From assembly GCF_028553785.1 (NCBI RefSeq), contig NZ_CP067136.1:1550001-1614000 (forward strand): a stretch of 64,000 nt of DNA, in the 5' to 3' direction. The notes below the pieces were generated by a model. The model was not told where the DNA came from. It ran no database searches and saw nothing but the letters and a program-made list of their open reading frames with translations. Made by a program: the position numbers and the translations under genes. This document shows positions 9,167 to 17,390 of this stretch, piece after piece; position 1 is the stretch's first letter; each line of letters starts with the position of its first letter. The stretch is from Paracoccus fistulariae. GTDB taxonomy: Bacteria > Pseudomonadota > Alphaproteobacteria > Rhodobacterales > Rhodobacteraceae.

Positions 9167-10087
9167 ATGACGGATGAGCGCAAGCTGGATCAGGCTGCCC
9201 GAGCTGCCTGGCTGTCCTATGTGGCCGGTCGCAAACAGGATGAAATTGCGCAGGAAATGGGTGTGTCGCGGCAGACGGCACAACGTCTGGTGGCGCAGGC
9301 CATGGCCGCCGGGCTGGTCAAGGTGCGCATAGACCACCCCCTGTCGGGCTGTTTCGAGCTGGAGAAAGCCCTGCAGCAGAAATTTGCGCTGAAAAAGGTC
9401 GTGGTGACACCGGGTGAGGCAGGAAAGGCCGGTGTCGCCATCGCTGTGGCCGAATTCATCGAATCGCAATTGCAGCAAAGCGATCCGATCACGCTGGCAA
9501 TCGGCACGGGCCGCACGCTGAGCGCAGGCGTCGCGCAGATGTCGCGACGGGATTGCCCCCAGCATCGCATTGTCTCACTGACCGGGAACATCTCTCCGGA
9601 TGGATCAACTGCCTTTTATAACGTGCTGTTTTCGCTGTCGGATGTTGTCACGGCGCGAACCTTTCCGCTGATGGTTCCGGTGATCAGCACCACCAAGGAA
9701 GAGCGTGACGCCCTTCACCGCCAGCCCGGAAATACCCGCGTGATCGAAATGGCCCGCAACGCCGATACGGCCCTGATCGGTCTGGGGTCGATGGGACCAG
9801 AGGCACCGCTGGCCCAGGACGGCTTCATGACCCCGGCCGAGGTTCGCGCCCTGCGCGATCAGGGCGCCGCGGGCGAGATGCTGGGCCGCAGCTATGATAT
9901 CGACGGCAACTTCTTGCCGATGGATGGGCGTGTGGCATCCTGTCAGTTGCCGGATCCGGATCGCGCGCTGGTGATCGCGGCGGCAGGCGGCCCGGAAAAG
10001 GTCGATCCGATTCGCGGGGCGTTGCGCAGCGGTGTGATCAACGGGCTGATCACCGATGAAACCACCGCCAAAAGCCTGCTGGAATAG
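9167..10087 (+). CDS. SorC/DeoR-type sugar-binding transcriptional regulator
   Basis: 306 residues from the ATG at 9167. The N-terminal helix-turn-helix lies at about residues 20-50 (QDEIAQEMGVSRQTAQRLVAQ). The rest is the SorC-family effector-binding domain, with IAIGTGRTL and the C-terminal DPIRGALRSGVINGLITDE that is typical of these proteins. Divergent from smoE, it is the obvious local regulator of the polyol operon and corresponds by position to smoC of Rhodobacter. Activator versus repressor cannot be decided from sequence. Confidence 0.9.
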   Translation: MTDERKLDQAARAAWLSYVAGRKQDEIAQEMGVSRQTAQRLVAQAMAAGLVKVRIDHPLSGCFELEKALQQKFALKKVVVTPGEAGKAGVAIAVAEFIESQLQQSDPITLAIGTGRTLSAGVAQMSRRDCPQHRIVSLTGNISPDGSTAFYNVLFSLSDVVTARTFPLMVPVISTTKEERDALHRQPGNTRVIEMARNADTALIGLGSMGPEAPLAQDGFMTPAEVRALRDQGAAGEMLGRSYDIDGNFLPMDGRVASCQLPDPDRALVIAAAGGPEKVDPIRGALRSGVINGLITDETTAKSLLE

Positions 10088-10197
10088 GCCCCGGCCGCGC
10101 GCATCTTGCAGCGGCACGGGGCGGATACCTACATCCTTGCCAACCGCTGGCATCGCTGATCGCGTTTCAGGCCGGCTTTGATACAGGAACTGGTTCC

Positions 10198-11217
10198 ATG
10201 AAAAATATTGGCTTCTTGTCCTTCGGCCATTGGTCGGGGGATCGCGGGTCGCAGGTGAAAAGCGCCTCGGACGTGCTGCATCAATCCATTGAACTTGCTG
10301 TCGCAGCCGAAGAGATCGGCGTCGACGGCGCCTATTTCCGCGTGCACCACTTTGCGCAGCAACTGGCCTCGCCCTTTCCGCTGCTGGCCGCCATCGGCGC
10401 ACGCACCAGCAAGATCGAGATCGGCACCGGCGTCATCGACATGCGCTATGAAAACCCGCTTTACATGGTCGAGGATGCGGGCGCTGCCGACCTGATCTCG
10501 AACGGGCGGTTGCAGCTTGGGATCAGCCGCGGCTCTCCCGAACAGGTGATCGATGGCTGGCGCTATTTCGGCTATCAGCCGGGCGAGGATGAAAGCCATG
10601 CCGACATGGCCCGCCGCCATGCCGAGGTCTTCCTGCAGCAACTGGATGGCAAGGGGTTCGCCAAGCCCAATCCGCGCCCGATGTTTCCGAACCCGCCCGG
10701 CCTCTTGCGGCTTGAACCGCATTCGCCGGGGCTGAAGGATCGCATCTGGTGGGGGGCCGCGACCAATGCCACCGCCGAATGGGCGGCGCAGATGGGCATG
10801 AACCTGCAAAGCTCGACCCTGAAGGCCGATGAGACCGGAGAGCCGTTCCATGTGCAGCAGGCACAGCAGATCCGCCTTTATCGCGATGCGTGGAAGGCCG
10901 CGGGGCACGAACGCACGCCGCGCGTCTCGGTCAGCCGCTCGATCTTTGCGCTGATCAATGATGAGGACCGGCGCTATTTCGGGCGCGGCGGCAAGGACAG
11001 CGATCAGGTCGGCGCGATCGAGCAGACGCGCCACATCTTTGGCCGCAGCTATGCCGATGAGCCCGACAGGCTGATCGACCAGCTGCGCGAGGATGAGGCG
11101 ATTGCCGAGGCTGATACCCTTCTGCTGACCATCCCCAACATGCTGGGCGTGGACTATAATATCCATGTGCTGGACAGCATTCTGACCCATGTGGCGCCCG
11201 CGCTGAACTGGCGCTGA
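10198..11217 (+). CDS. LLM-class flavin-dependent oxidoreductase (luciferase-like monooxygenase)
   Basis: 339 residues with the luciferase-like TIM-barrel pattern: N-terminal FLSFGHWSGD, HHFAQQLASPFPLLAAIGART, the conserved IGTGVIDMRYENPLYMVEDAGAADLIS, and GRLQLGISRGSPE. These proteins use FMNH2 or F420 to oxidise varied substrates. AGGAAC lies nine bases before the ATG. It stands alone, 110 bases after the regulator and just before a clear terminator. Substrate unknown. Confidence 0.9.
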   Translation: MKNIGFLSFGHWSGDRGSQVKSASDVLHQSIELAVAAEEIGVDGAYFRVHHFAQQLASPFPLLAAIGARTSKIEIGTGVIDMRYENPLYMVEDAGAADLISNGRLQLGISRGSPEQVIDGWRYFGYQPGEDESHADMARRHAEVFLQQLDGKGFAKPNPRPMFPNPPGLLRLEPHSPGLKDRIWWGAATNATAEWAAQMGMNLQSSTLKADETGEPFHVQQAQQIRLYRDAWKAAGHERTPRVSVSRSIFALINDEDRRYFGRGGKDSDQVGAIEQTRHIFGRSYADEPDRLIDQLREDEAIAEADTLLLTIPNMLGVDYNIHVLDSILTHVAPALNWR

Positions 11218-11233
11218 TCCAAGCGCGGAAAGG

Positions 11234-11262
11234 ATCCCCGGCCTTACAGCCGGGGATTTTTT
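11234..11262. terminator. Rho-independent terminator between convergent genes
   Basis: Perfect 9-bp stem ATCCCCGGC (11234-11242) / GCCGGGGAT (11249-11257) with loop CTTACA and a run of T to 11262 on the plus strand. It ends the flavin oxidoreductase gene and touches the stop of the convergent phosphodiesterase gene, which it may also serve. Confidence 0.85.
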
Positions 11263-12263
11263 CATTCCGGCGCGAGGCGCCAGAAATCGCCCTGTTCCGG
11301 GATCAGAAAGCTGACGCCCAGATCGTTGCCCTCTTGCAGTTCACGCTGGATCATCTGCTGCGGCGTCTCTCCGGTTTTCAGCGAATATTTGATATGGCTG
11401 ACGATCACGGGCAGATCCTGCAAGCTGCCGTCACCGGCAATGGCCTCCAGCTCGGCCAGCGATTTCAGAAGCCAGTTCGGGGTCAGGTGCCCGTAAAGCC
11501 GGTCATCGGGCTGCGCGTTGGGGTAAGACACCTCGGCAATGATGGCGCGCAATTTCCCCTCGCGGACCAGATCGCCGATCGCCGCCCAGATATCAGCGAT
11601 ATTCGTGCCGCCTTCGACCTGATCTGGGCCGGTATCGCCAAAGCACAGCAGCGCATCATCACCCGATTCGATCAGGAAGGCCGTCGATTCGGCCCCGCCA
11701 TGGGCCAGCGGAAAGGCCGTCACGCTCATGCCGGTCCCGTCCAGCGGGCGCGACTGGGCCGCAGGCAGATCGGTCAGCCTGTATTTGCCCAGCGTCGGCG
11801 CAGTGCCTGTGGTCGCGAAATTTGGCCAGACCGACCAGTTGAAATAGCCGTCCCCGACCCGTTGCAGCACCGATGACAGGCCATAGATCGGCTTGGCGCT
11901 GTCATCGGGCGAGGCCGCGATCAGGCCCGCGATGTGATCCATATGCGCGTGGCTGATCAGATAGCCTTTGATCTGCTGCGTCAGGACATAGCCTATGCGC
12001 GAATACTCGGTCTCTTCGGGCATCTGCAGATCATCGAAGACGCCCCCCTCATCCGCCGCGCGCAAGCCGCTGACCAGAGCCCCCGCATCGCAAGTCACGG
12101 CGCGCGGATCATCGGCGGGTGAGATCATGAAAGCACTGAGATTGCCGTCCTCGATCCCGCCACGGGCGCCCAGCACGGTGACGTCAAATCCCTGAGCCAG
12201 CCCGGCAAAGGGCAGGCAGGCGGTAAGCACGGCGCAGATGGCCGAACGATATCCGGTGGGCAC
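11262..12263 (-). CDS. Exported metallo-beta-lactamase-fold hydrolase, class II cyclic-nucleotide phosphodiesterase-like
   Basis: 333 residues from the GTG at 12263, supported by AGAGGA eight bases upstream; the frame stays open to 12308 without a better site. The N-terminus is a signal peptide (CAVLTACLPFAGLAQG), so the enzyme should be periplasmic. The metal-binding motif SHAHMDHIAGL matches the class II cAMP phosphodiesterase signature (HxHxDHxxG), and CFGDTGPD supplies a further ligand region. LGARGG near the mature N-terminus also fits that family. The substrate in the periplasm is unclear. Alone on its strand. Confidence 0.82.
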   Translation of the reverse strand: MPTGYRSAICAVLTACLPFAGLAQGFDVTVLGARGGIEDGNLSAFMISPADDPRAVTCDAGALVSGLRAADEGGVFDDLQMPEETEYSRIGYVLTQQIKGYLISHAHMDHIAGLIAASPDDSAKPIYGLSSVLQRVGDGYFNWSVWPNFATTGTAPTLGKYRLTDLPAAQSRPLDGTGMSVTAFPLAHGGAESTAFLIESGDDALLCFGDTGPDQVEGGTNIADIWAAIGDLVREGKLRAIIAEVSYPNAQPDDRLYGHLTPNWLLKSLAELEAIAGDGSLQDLPVIVSHIKYSLKTGETPQQMIQRELQEGNDLGVSFLIPEQGDFWRLAPE

Positions 12264-12341
12264 GATGATCTTCCTCTCTCTTGCAATCCCGGCAACATCA
12301 TAGGACATCTGCGATCAATTCCCATGACCAAGAGGCACGCG

Positions 12342-12974
12342 ATGACGGATCCCACCAATCTGCTGGCCTTCGCGGCCCTGTCACTGGGCATGGTACTGAC
12401 GCCCGGTCCGAACATGATCTATCTGATCTCTCGCTCGATCAGCCAGGGGCGCATGGCAGGTCTGATTTCGCTGGGCGGGGTGGCGCTTGGTTTCGTCTTC
12501 TACATGCTCTGCGCGGCCTTGGGCATTACCGCCATCGTCATGGCCGTGCCCCTCGCCTATGACACGCTGCGGATCGCGGGGGCGGTCTACCTGCTTTATC
12601 TGGCCTGGCAGGCGGTCAGGCCGGGCGGACGGTCACCCTTCCATGTCAGGGATCTGCCAAAGGACGGCCCGCGCAAGCTGTTTCTGATGGGATTTCTGAC
12701 CAATCTTCTGAACCCCAAGATTGCGGTCATGTATCTGTCGCTTCTGCCGCAATTCATCCAGCCGGATCACGGCAGCGTCCTGCTGCAATCGCTGGCACTT
12801 GGCGGGGTCCAGATCATCATCAGCGTCGGTGTCAACGCCCTGATCGCGCTCAGCGCGGGCAGCATCTCGATCTTTCTGCTGCGCCGCCCCGGTTTCGCGG
12901 TTCTGCAACGCTGGCTGATGGGCACGGTTCTGGCAGGCATGGCCCTGCGGATGCTGACCGAGGCGCGGCGCTGA
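12342..12974 (+). CDS. LysE/RhtB-family amino-acid exporter
   Basis: 210 residues from the ATG at 12342, chosen because AGAGG lies six bases upstream; an ATG at 12324 is less well placed. Features of the family: LTPGPNMIYLISRS near the N-terminus (substrate-coupling PGPN motif), a GFLTNLLNPKI segment and about six hydrophobic spans. It exports amino acids or derivatives; substrate not inferable. No operon partner. Confidence 0.9.
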   Translation: MTDPTNLLAFAALSLGMVLTPGPNMIYLISRSISQGRMAGLISLGGVALGFVFYMLCAALGITAIVMAVPLAYDTLRIAGAVYLLYLAWQAVRPGGRSPFHVRDLPKDGPRKLFLMGFLTNLLNPKIAVMYLSLLPQFIQPDHGSVLLQSLALGGVQIIISVGVNALIALSAGSISIFLLRRPGFAVLQRWLMGTVLAGMALRMLTEARR

Positions 12975-13024
12975 CGCGGCCCAAGACGCGAAGAAAACCC
13001 CGAACGCAGAACAGCCCGAAATGC

Positions 13025-13055
13025 AAGAAGGCCGATCACAAGGACCGGCCTTCTT
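13025..13055 (-). terminator. Inverted repeat downstream of tRNA-Thr
   Basis: 10-bp perfect stem AAGAAGGCCG (13025-13034) / CGGCCTTCTT (13046-13055), with an 11-base loop. It lies 12 bases beyond the 3' end of the tRNA gene and also follows the convergent LysE gene. The U-tract is poor, so it may work as a hairpin aiding termination or 3'-end processing. Confidence 0.55.
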
Positions 13056-13067
13056 CGCTTGACAACC

Positions 13068-13143
13068 TGGTGCCGGTGAAGGGACTCGAACCCCCGACCC
13101 CATCATTACGAATGACGTGCTCTACCAGCTGAGCTACACCGGC
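13068..13143 (-). tRNA. tRNA-Thr (anticodon CGT)
   Basis: On the minus strand a complete 76-base cloverleaf including an encoded CCA. The acceptor stem GCCGGTG/CACCGGC is perfect; the D arm is GCTC..GAGC; the anticodon arm is CGTCA-TTCGTAA-TGATG with anticodon CGT (reads ACG); the T loop is TTCGAGT. It lies 81 bases downstream of hemY on the same strand. Confidence 0.97.
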
Positions 13144-13179
13144 ATCTGGTTGTGCCGCGCCGGATAGCAGGTTCTGACG

Positions 13180-13218
13180 AAGGGGGGAAGAGGGGCGCTG
13201 ATTTTTTTCGCCCCCCTT
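13180..13218 (-). terminator. Possible terminator hairpin after hemY
   Basis: AAGGGGGG (13180-13187) and CCCCCCTT (13211-13218) can pair, and a nested GGGGCG/CGCCCC pairing is also possible. It begins seven bases after the hemY stop. There is no downstream U-run, so the call is tentative. Confidence 0.4.
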
Positions 13219-13224
13219 TTCGGG

Positions 13225-15027
13225 TCAACGTTTCTGCTTGCTGTTGTTCCAGTCGGCCTCATCGGGCGGCATGATGTCTGGACGCACCATCTCGCGCGGC
13301 TCCTCTGGCTTCTGCTTGGCCTCGGCAGCAGGCGTTTCGGCATCGGCGCCGCTGGCCTTTTCCGCGTCATTCACAGGTTTTTCTGCGGAGTTCTCTGCGG
13401 GCTTTTCGGCCGCGTGATCTGCCTGTTGGTCCTTGGCGGCGCTGGCCTTGGGCTTTTCCTCGGCTTTTGGCGTGTAATCCGGTTCGGGCTGAACATAGCC
13501 GGGCTTGCCCAGATAGTCCGGCTCGACCACCTCTGCCTCTTCGGCCTGCTTCTTGTCGGCCTTGGGCTTTTGATCCGCTTCAGCAGCCTTGGGATCGCTA
13601 TCCTCGACCAGTTCGGCGGTCTCACCCTCTGCGGGTTTGGGCGCACCGACCAGCAGCGGCAGCATTTCCGCGCCTGTCGTCGCCGCGGGCATATGCGGGC
13701 TGCGCTTTTCGACCGGCTCACGCCAGGTCAGCGTGTCAAAGCCATGGCAATTGTCGCAAACAGGCGCCCAGTCGGACATCACGTTCTGGCATTTGTCGCA
13801 GCACCATTGCGGACCGCGCGAAGCGGTCAGCGCCCGCGCCAGCCAGCCACGCACGACGCTGTCATCGGCACCCTCGCCACGTTCCACAGCCGCCATGATC
13901 GACAGCGTGCGCACCGTCGGATGCGTCTCTGCCAGATCGCCAAGCGCACGGCGGGCCCCCGGGAAATCCTCGGCTGCCAGCAGCAGTTCGGCCTTCAGCA
14001 GGCGCGATTCCTCATTATCGGCGTTCCGCTCGATCAGGCGCTTGAACCGCGACAGGCGTTCGGTCGGCGTCTCATTCGGCGCAATCTCGGCATAGCAGGC
14101 GGCCAGATCGGGATGCGGATTGACCGACCAGGTCTTTTCCAGCAGCCGCGCCGCGTTGCGGCCATCATTCTGCGCCAGATAGCTGCGGGCGGCCAGCACC
14201 GCCGCCGGGATCAGATCAGGCGAGGCCTTGGCGGCAGAAATCGCGGCCTCCCGCGCGCTGATCGAACTGCCCTGCGCCAGCACATCGCTGGCCTCTTGCA
14301 GGGCCAGAACGGCGTCGCGGCGGATCCGCACGTCTTTGGAGATCTCTCCCTGACGCTGCTTTTCCCTCAGCATGCGGCGGGCGCCCTTCCAGTCGCCCTC
14401 CTGCATCTCCAGTTCCATCAGCGTGTTCTGGATCTCTTTGTGGCGCGGCTTGATGGCATAGGCTTTCTGCGCCAGCAGCAGCGCCGTCGCCGTGTCGCCC
14501 TTGTTCAGTTCCTGCCGCATCAACCCGCGAATGCCGACAAAGCGGGTGCGATCATCATCCAGAAGGCGGCGATAGATCTGGTTGGCGCGGCTGTCATCGC
14601 CCGCCACCTCGGCCGCCTGTGCGGAAAGCAGGTTGGTGATATGCCGGTCGGGCAGGTATTTCGCGGCCCGCGCGGCCTTGTCCTGCGCCAGCTTCCCCTC
14701 GCCCGAGGCAATGGCCAGCACCGCATCGCCCAAGGCATCATAGCCCTTTTTGCGGCGCGAACGGTCGAAATAGCGGCTGATCGCCGTCTCATCGCCCGCC
14801 AGAAAGTGGAAGAAGGCCAGCAGCAGCCCCAGCAGCTTGACCACCAGCCAGGCGACGACCAGCAGCAGCAGCAGCGCAATGACCGCCTTGACCGGTGTCA
14901 GCACAATCTCGGTCCCGCCATATTGCAGCAGCAGGTTCTGACCATTTTCGGCCAGATGGATCGCGCCAAGTGTCAGCGCCACGACAACGGCGAAGAAGAT
15001 CACGATTTTCAACAATGAAATCAACAT
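13225..15027 (-). CDS. hemY: HemY-like membrane protein (TPR) with zinc-ribbon and charged C-terminal tail
   Basis: 600 residues. Two N-terminal membrane spans (about 1-23 and 43-65) are followed by the HemY_N pattern, including YFDRSRRKKGYDALGDAVLAIASGEG, then tetratricopeptide-like helices to about residue 390. At residues 407-427 a WCCDKC...CDNC pair looks like a zinc ribbon, as in LapB-type proteins. The last 150 residues are Glu/Ala/Lys/Pro-rich and probably disordered. It follows the mitofilin-like gene by 10 bases. Despite the name, this family is not the protoporphyrinogen oxidase HemY; its role beside hemD is unresolved. Confidence 0.88.
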   Translation of the reverse strand: MLISLLKIVIFFAVVVALTLGAIHLAENGQNLLLQYGGTEIVLTPVKAVIALLLLLVVAWLVVKLLGLLLAFFHFLAGDETAISRYFDRSRRKKGYDALGDAVLAIASGEGKLAQDKAARAAKYLPDRHITNLLSAQAAEVAGDDSRANQIYRRLLDDDRTRFVGIRGLMRQELNKGDTATALLLAQKAYAIKPRHKEIQNTLMELEMQEGDWKGARRMLREKQRQGEISKDVRIRRDAVLALQEASDVLAQGSSISAREAAISAAKASPDLIPAAVLAARSYLAQNDGRNAARLLEKTWSVNPHPDLAACYAEIAPNETPTERLSRFKRLIERNADNEESRLLKAELLLAAEDFPGARRALGDLAETHPTVRTLSIMAAVERGEGADDSVVRGWLARALTASRGPQWCCDKCQNVMSDWAPVCDNCHGFDTLTWREPVEKRSPHMPAATTGAEMLPLLVGAPKPAEGETAELVEDSDPKAAEADQKPKADKKQAEEAEVVEPDYLGKPGYVQPEPDYTPKAEEKPKASAAKDQQADHAAEKPAENSAEKPVNDAEKASGADAETPAAEAKQKPEEPREMVRPDIMPPDEADWNNSKQKR

Positions 15028-15037
15028 GGCATGAGTC

Positions 15038-16579
15038 TCAGTTCGAGCTGGCTGAAAGATCGGACAGCGCCGATTGCGCGTCGCGATAGGCGGTGGCTTT
15101 GCCGATCCATTCGGCCATCGACGGGGCGGATTTCGCGCTGTCCGGAAGCGCCTCGACCTCGGTCAGGGCCTCGCCGATCTGGCCTGCTTCGACCTTGGCA
15201 TCGGCGCGCGACAGGATCGCGTCGGGGTCGTCGCCCTCTCGGGGTTCGACCGAACGCGCGCCGGTCTGGGCGCGCAGGAAGTTGGTGAAGACATTGCCCG
15301 TGCCCGAGGCGCTTTCATCGCGCAGCGAGGCGCGCAGAGCGGCCCGCGCGGCATCGGGGAATTCGCCTTGCAACGTGTCCAGGCTGGCCACTTCGCGATC
15401 CAGCGCCGCAGGCGTTTCGATGCCTGCGCTTTCCATGGTCTGCCGGGCCTCATCCGGTTGCAGCCCGCGATCCAGCGCCGTTTGCAGCGCGGCGATGGCG
15501 GCCACGGCCTCGGCGCGACGGGTGCTATCCTCGGCCGCTTCCTGCAGCTTTTGCGCCTCGGCCTGCGCGGTGTCGATCTGGGATTGCGCCTGCTGGGCGG
15601 CCTTTTCGATCTGACCTTCCAGATCCTGCGCCTTGGCGGTCAGATCCTGCAGACGCTGCGCCAGTTGGGGATCAAAGGCAGGGCGGTCCGACAATTGCTG
15701 GATCTGCTGCGCCTGTTCGTCCAGACGCTGTTGCAGCGACGAAAGCGCCTCGGCGGACGCCCCGTCGGACGGTGCGCCCTGCTGTTGATTGGCCTGAATC
15801 TGCGACATCATGTCGTCATGCCGGGCATCCAGTTCCGCGCGCAGCGTGTCGATCTGGCTGGTGGCTGCCGCTTCTGCGGCCTGCGTGGCCTGGGACCGGA
15901 TCGCCTCGACATCCACCTGCGGGGCCTCTTGTTCCGGCAGCCAGGATGCGGGCAGATGGGGCAGCGCATAGATCGTGCCGATGCTGCCGATCCCTGCCGC
16001 CACGACACCGCCGAACACCAGAGGCCAGAAGCCGACCTTCTGCACCTTTCCCTGCTGCGGTGCAGGGCTGGCGGGTTCGGGCTTTCTGGCGGCAGGCTGT
16101 TCAGGCGCGGATTTGGCCGGTTCGGTCTTGGCCGCCTCTGGCTTGGCTGTTTCGGTTTTCGTGGGCGTCGCCGCCAGTGTCGCGCTGTCCGAAGCGGGCG
16201 ATTTCTCGAACGGGGTCGAGGCCGGTTTCGCCACGGTCTTCTTGGCCGATTCGAGGTTCAGCGGCTTTTCCGGGGTCTTTGCCTTGGCTGGCTCGCTCGC
16301 GGGTTTCGCATCGGGCTTTGCGGATTTCGGGGCGGCAGCGGGCGCGCCCTGGGCCTTGTCGCCGACAAGACTGGACGGCGTCGGCTTGATCTCGGCGCCG
16401 CTGGCTGCAGCCGAGCTGCCATCGCCTGAACCGACATCACGCGACTTGATGGCACCCGAGGCCGCCGCCTGCTTCTTCTCTGCCTCGGCGCCCCCTGCGG
16501 CACTCGTCTCTGGCTTGGTCCGCTTCGGCTTGTTCGTGGGTTTGGATTCTTCTGGCTTTTTCACGACAGTCCTCGTCAT
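15038..16579 (-). CDS. Alphaproteobacterial Mic60/mitofilin-family inner-membrane protein
   Basis: 513 residues from the ATG at 16579 (GGATGG six bases upstream; the preceding GTG is the alternative start). Layout: a Lys/Pro/Ala/Glu-rich cytoplasmic N-terminus of about 180 residues, one membrane span near residues 181-202 (FWPLVFGGVVAAGIGSI), a long coiled coil from about 215 to 355 rich in Gln/Ala/Glu, and a helical C-terminal domain. This architecture and the position between hemD and hemY are those known for bacterial mitofilin, the homologue of the mitochondrial cristae-junction protein Mic60, which bends the inner membrane. Assignment rests on layout and synteny because the sequence is low-complexity. 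Confidence 0.8.
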   Translation of the reverse strand: MTRTVVKKPEESKPTNKPKRTKPETSAAGGAEAEKKQAAASGAIKSRDVGSGDGSSAAASGAEIKPTPSSLVGDKAQGAPAAAPKSAKPDAKPASEPAKAKTPEKPLNLESAKKTVAKPASTPFEKSPASDSATLAATPTKTETAKPEAAKTEPAKSAPEQPAARKPEPASPAPQQGKVQKVGFWPLVFGGVVAAGIGSIGTIYALPHLPASWLPEQEAPQVDVEAIRSQATQAAEAAATSQIDTLRAELDARHDDMMSQIQANQQQGAPSDGASAEALSSLQQRLDEQAQQIQQLSDRPAFDPQLAQRLQDLTAKAQDLEGQIEKAAQQAQSQIDTAQAEAQKLQEAAEDSTRRAEAVAAIAALQTALDRGLQPDEARQTMESAGIETPAALDREVASLDTLQGEFPDAARAALRASLRDESASGTGNVFTNFLRAQTGARSVEPREGDDPDAILSRADAKVEAGQIGEALTEVEALPDSAKSAPSMAEWIGKATAYRDAQSALSDLSASSN

Positions 16580-16663
16580 CACGCGCCATCCACACCGAGT
16601 GGCGGCAATCCGTTCAACAGCAGCCTAATAAGGCATTGCCCAGTGCTCAACCCGCTGTGATAA

Positions 16664-17326
16664 TTAATGTTCCGTCAGGTGAAGCCGCCCGATCGCGGCA
16701 ATCATCGCCCCGGATGAGGGTTCCGAGGCGATATTGCGGCCCCGCGCGGGCGCATTCCAACCCTCCATCGCGGCCTTGCTAATCGCCACCGGCCATAACG
16801 GCGCGCGCGAATTTTCGACCTGCGCGCTGAGCAGGCGGGCCGATCGCGGAGAGAAGATCGGCAGGATCACCGGGCGGTCACCGCCCAGCAAATGCTGGGC
16901 CTGATCGCTCAGATCCAGTGCCTGCTGATCATAGACCACGACCCCCTCGACCGGCAATTGCCGCGCCAGATGCCGCCCCTGCGGATGGATCAGCGGCACC
17001 GGCGCCGCCGCGATCAGGGGTGGCAGGCTTTCGGCAAAGCCATTCCCCTCGACCACGTGGAACCCCGCCTGCCGGGCCAGATCGCCCGTGCGGCTGCCGA
17101 CGCAGATGGCGAAACGCCCCCGCCCCGGCCCCGCTGCGGGAATCGCATGGGCCGAGGTGAAGACCAGACCTTCCGCATCGCGCAGACGCCGGGCATCATG
17201 GGGCACCGGCACGATCCGCATGATCGGAGAGATCACCACGGGCCAGTGCGGCAGCATGGCGGCAAAACGCTGCGAATCCGCCTGCGGCCGCGTCAACAGA
17301 ATCGTGGCCCCTGCCACCCTTGCCAT
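16664..17326 (-). CDS. hemD: Uroporphyrinogen-III synthase
   Basis: 220 residues, slightly short for the family (about 230-250). HemD closes hydroxymethylbilane to uroporphyrinogen III for haem, sirohaem and cobalamin. Seen: N-terminal ILLTRPQADSQRFAAML, LVFTSAHAI, the CVGSRTGDLARQAGF block and the C-terminal PIFSPRSARLL. HemD sequences diverge strongly, but these segments and the neighbours (mitofilin, hemY) fit. Divergent from tsaD. hemC is not beside it. Confidence 0.87.
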   Translation of the reverse strand: MARVAGATILLTRPQADSQRFAAMLPHWPVVISPIMRIVPVPHDARRLRDAEGLVFTSAHAIPAAGPGRGRFAICVGSRTGDLARQAGFHVVEGNGFAESLPPLIAAAPVPLIHPQGRHLARQLPVEGVVVYDQQALDLSDQAQHLLGGDRPVILPIFSPRSARLLSAQVENSRAPLWPVAISKAAMEGWNAPARGRNIASEPSSGAMIAAIGRLHLTEH

Positions 17327-17390
17327 TGGCTTCCCCCCTGCCCGGTGCTAGGCCACAGGGGTAAGCACCAAACCTCGGCCGGGCAAGGGC

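Noticed and set aside
10088..10120. Imperfect hairpin GCCCCG...CGGGGC after the SorC-type regulator
   Set aside because: Interrupted stem, no U-run; not strong enough to call a terminator.
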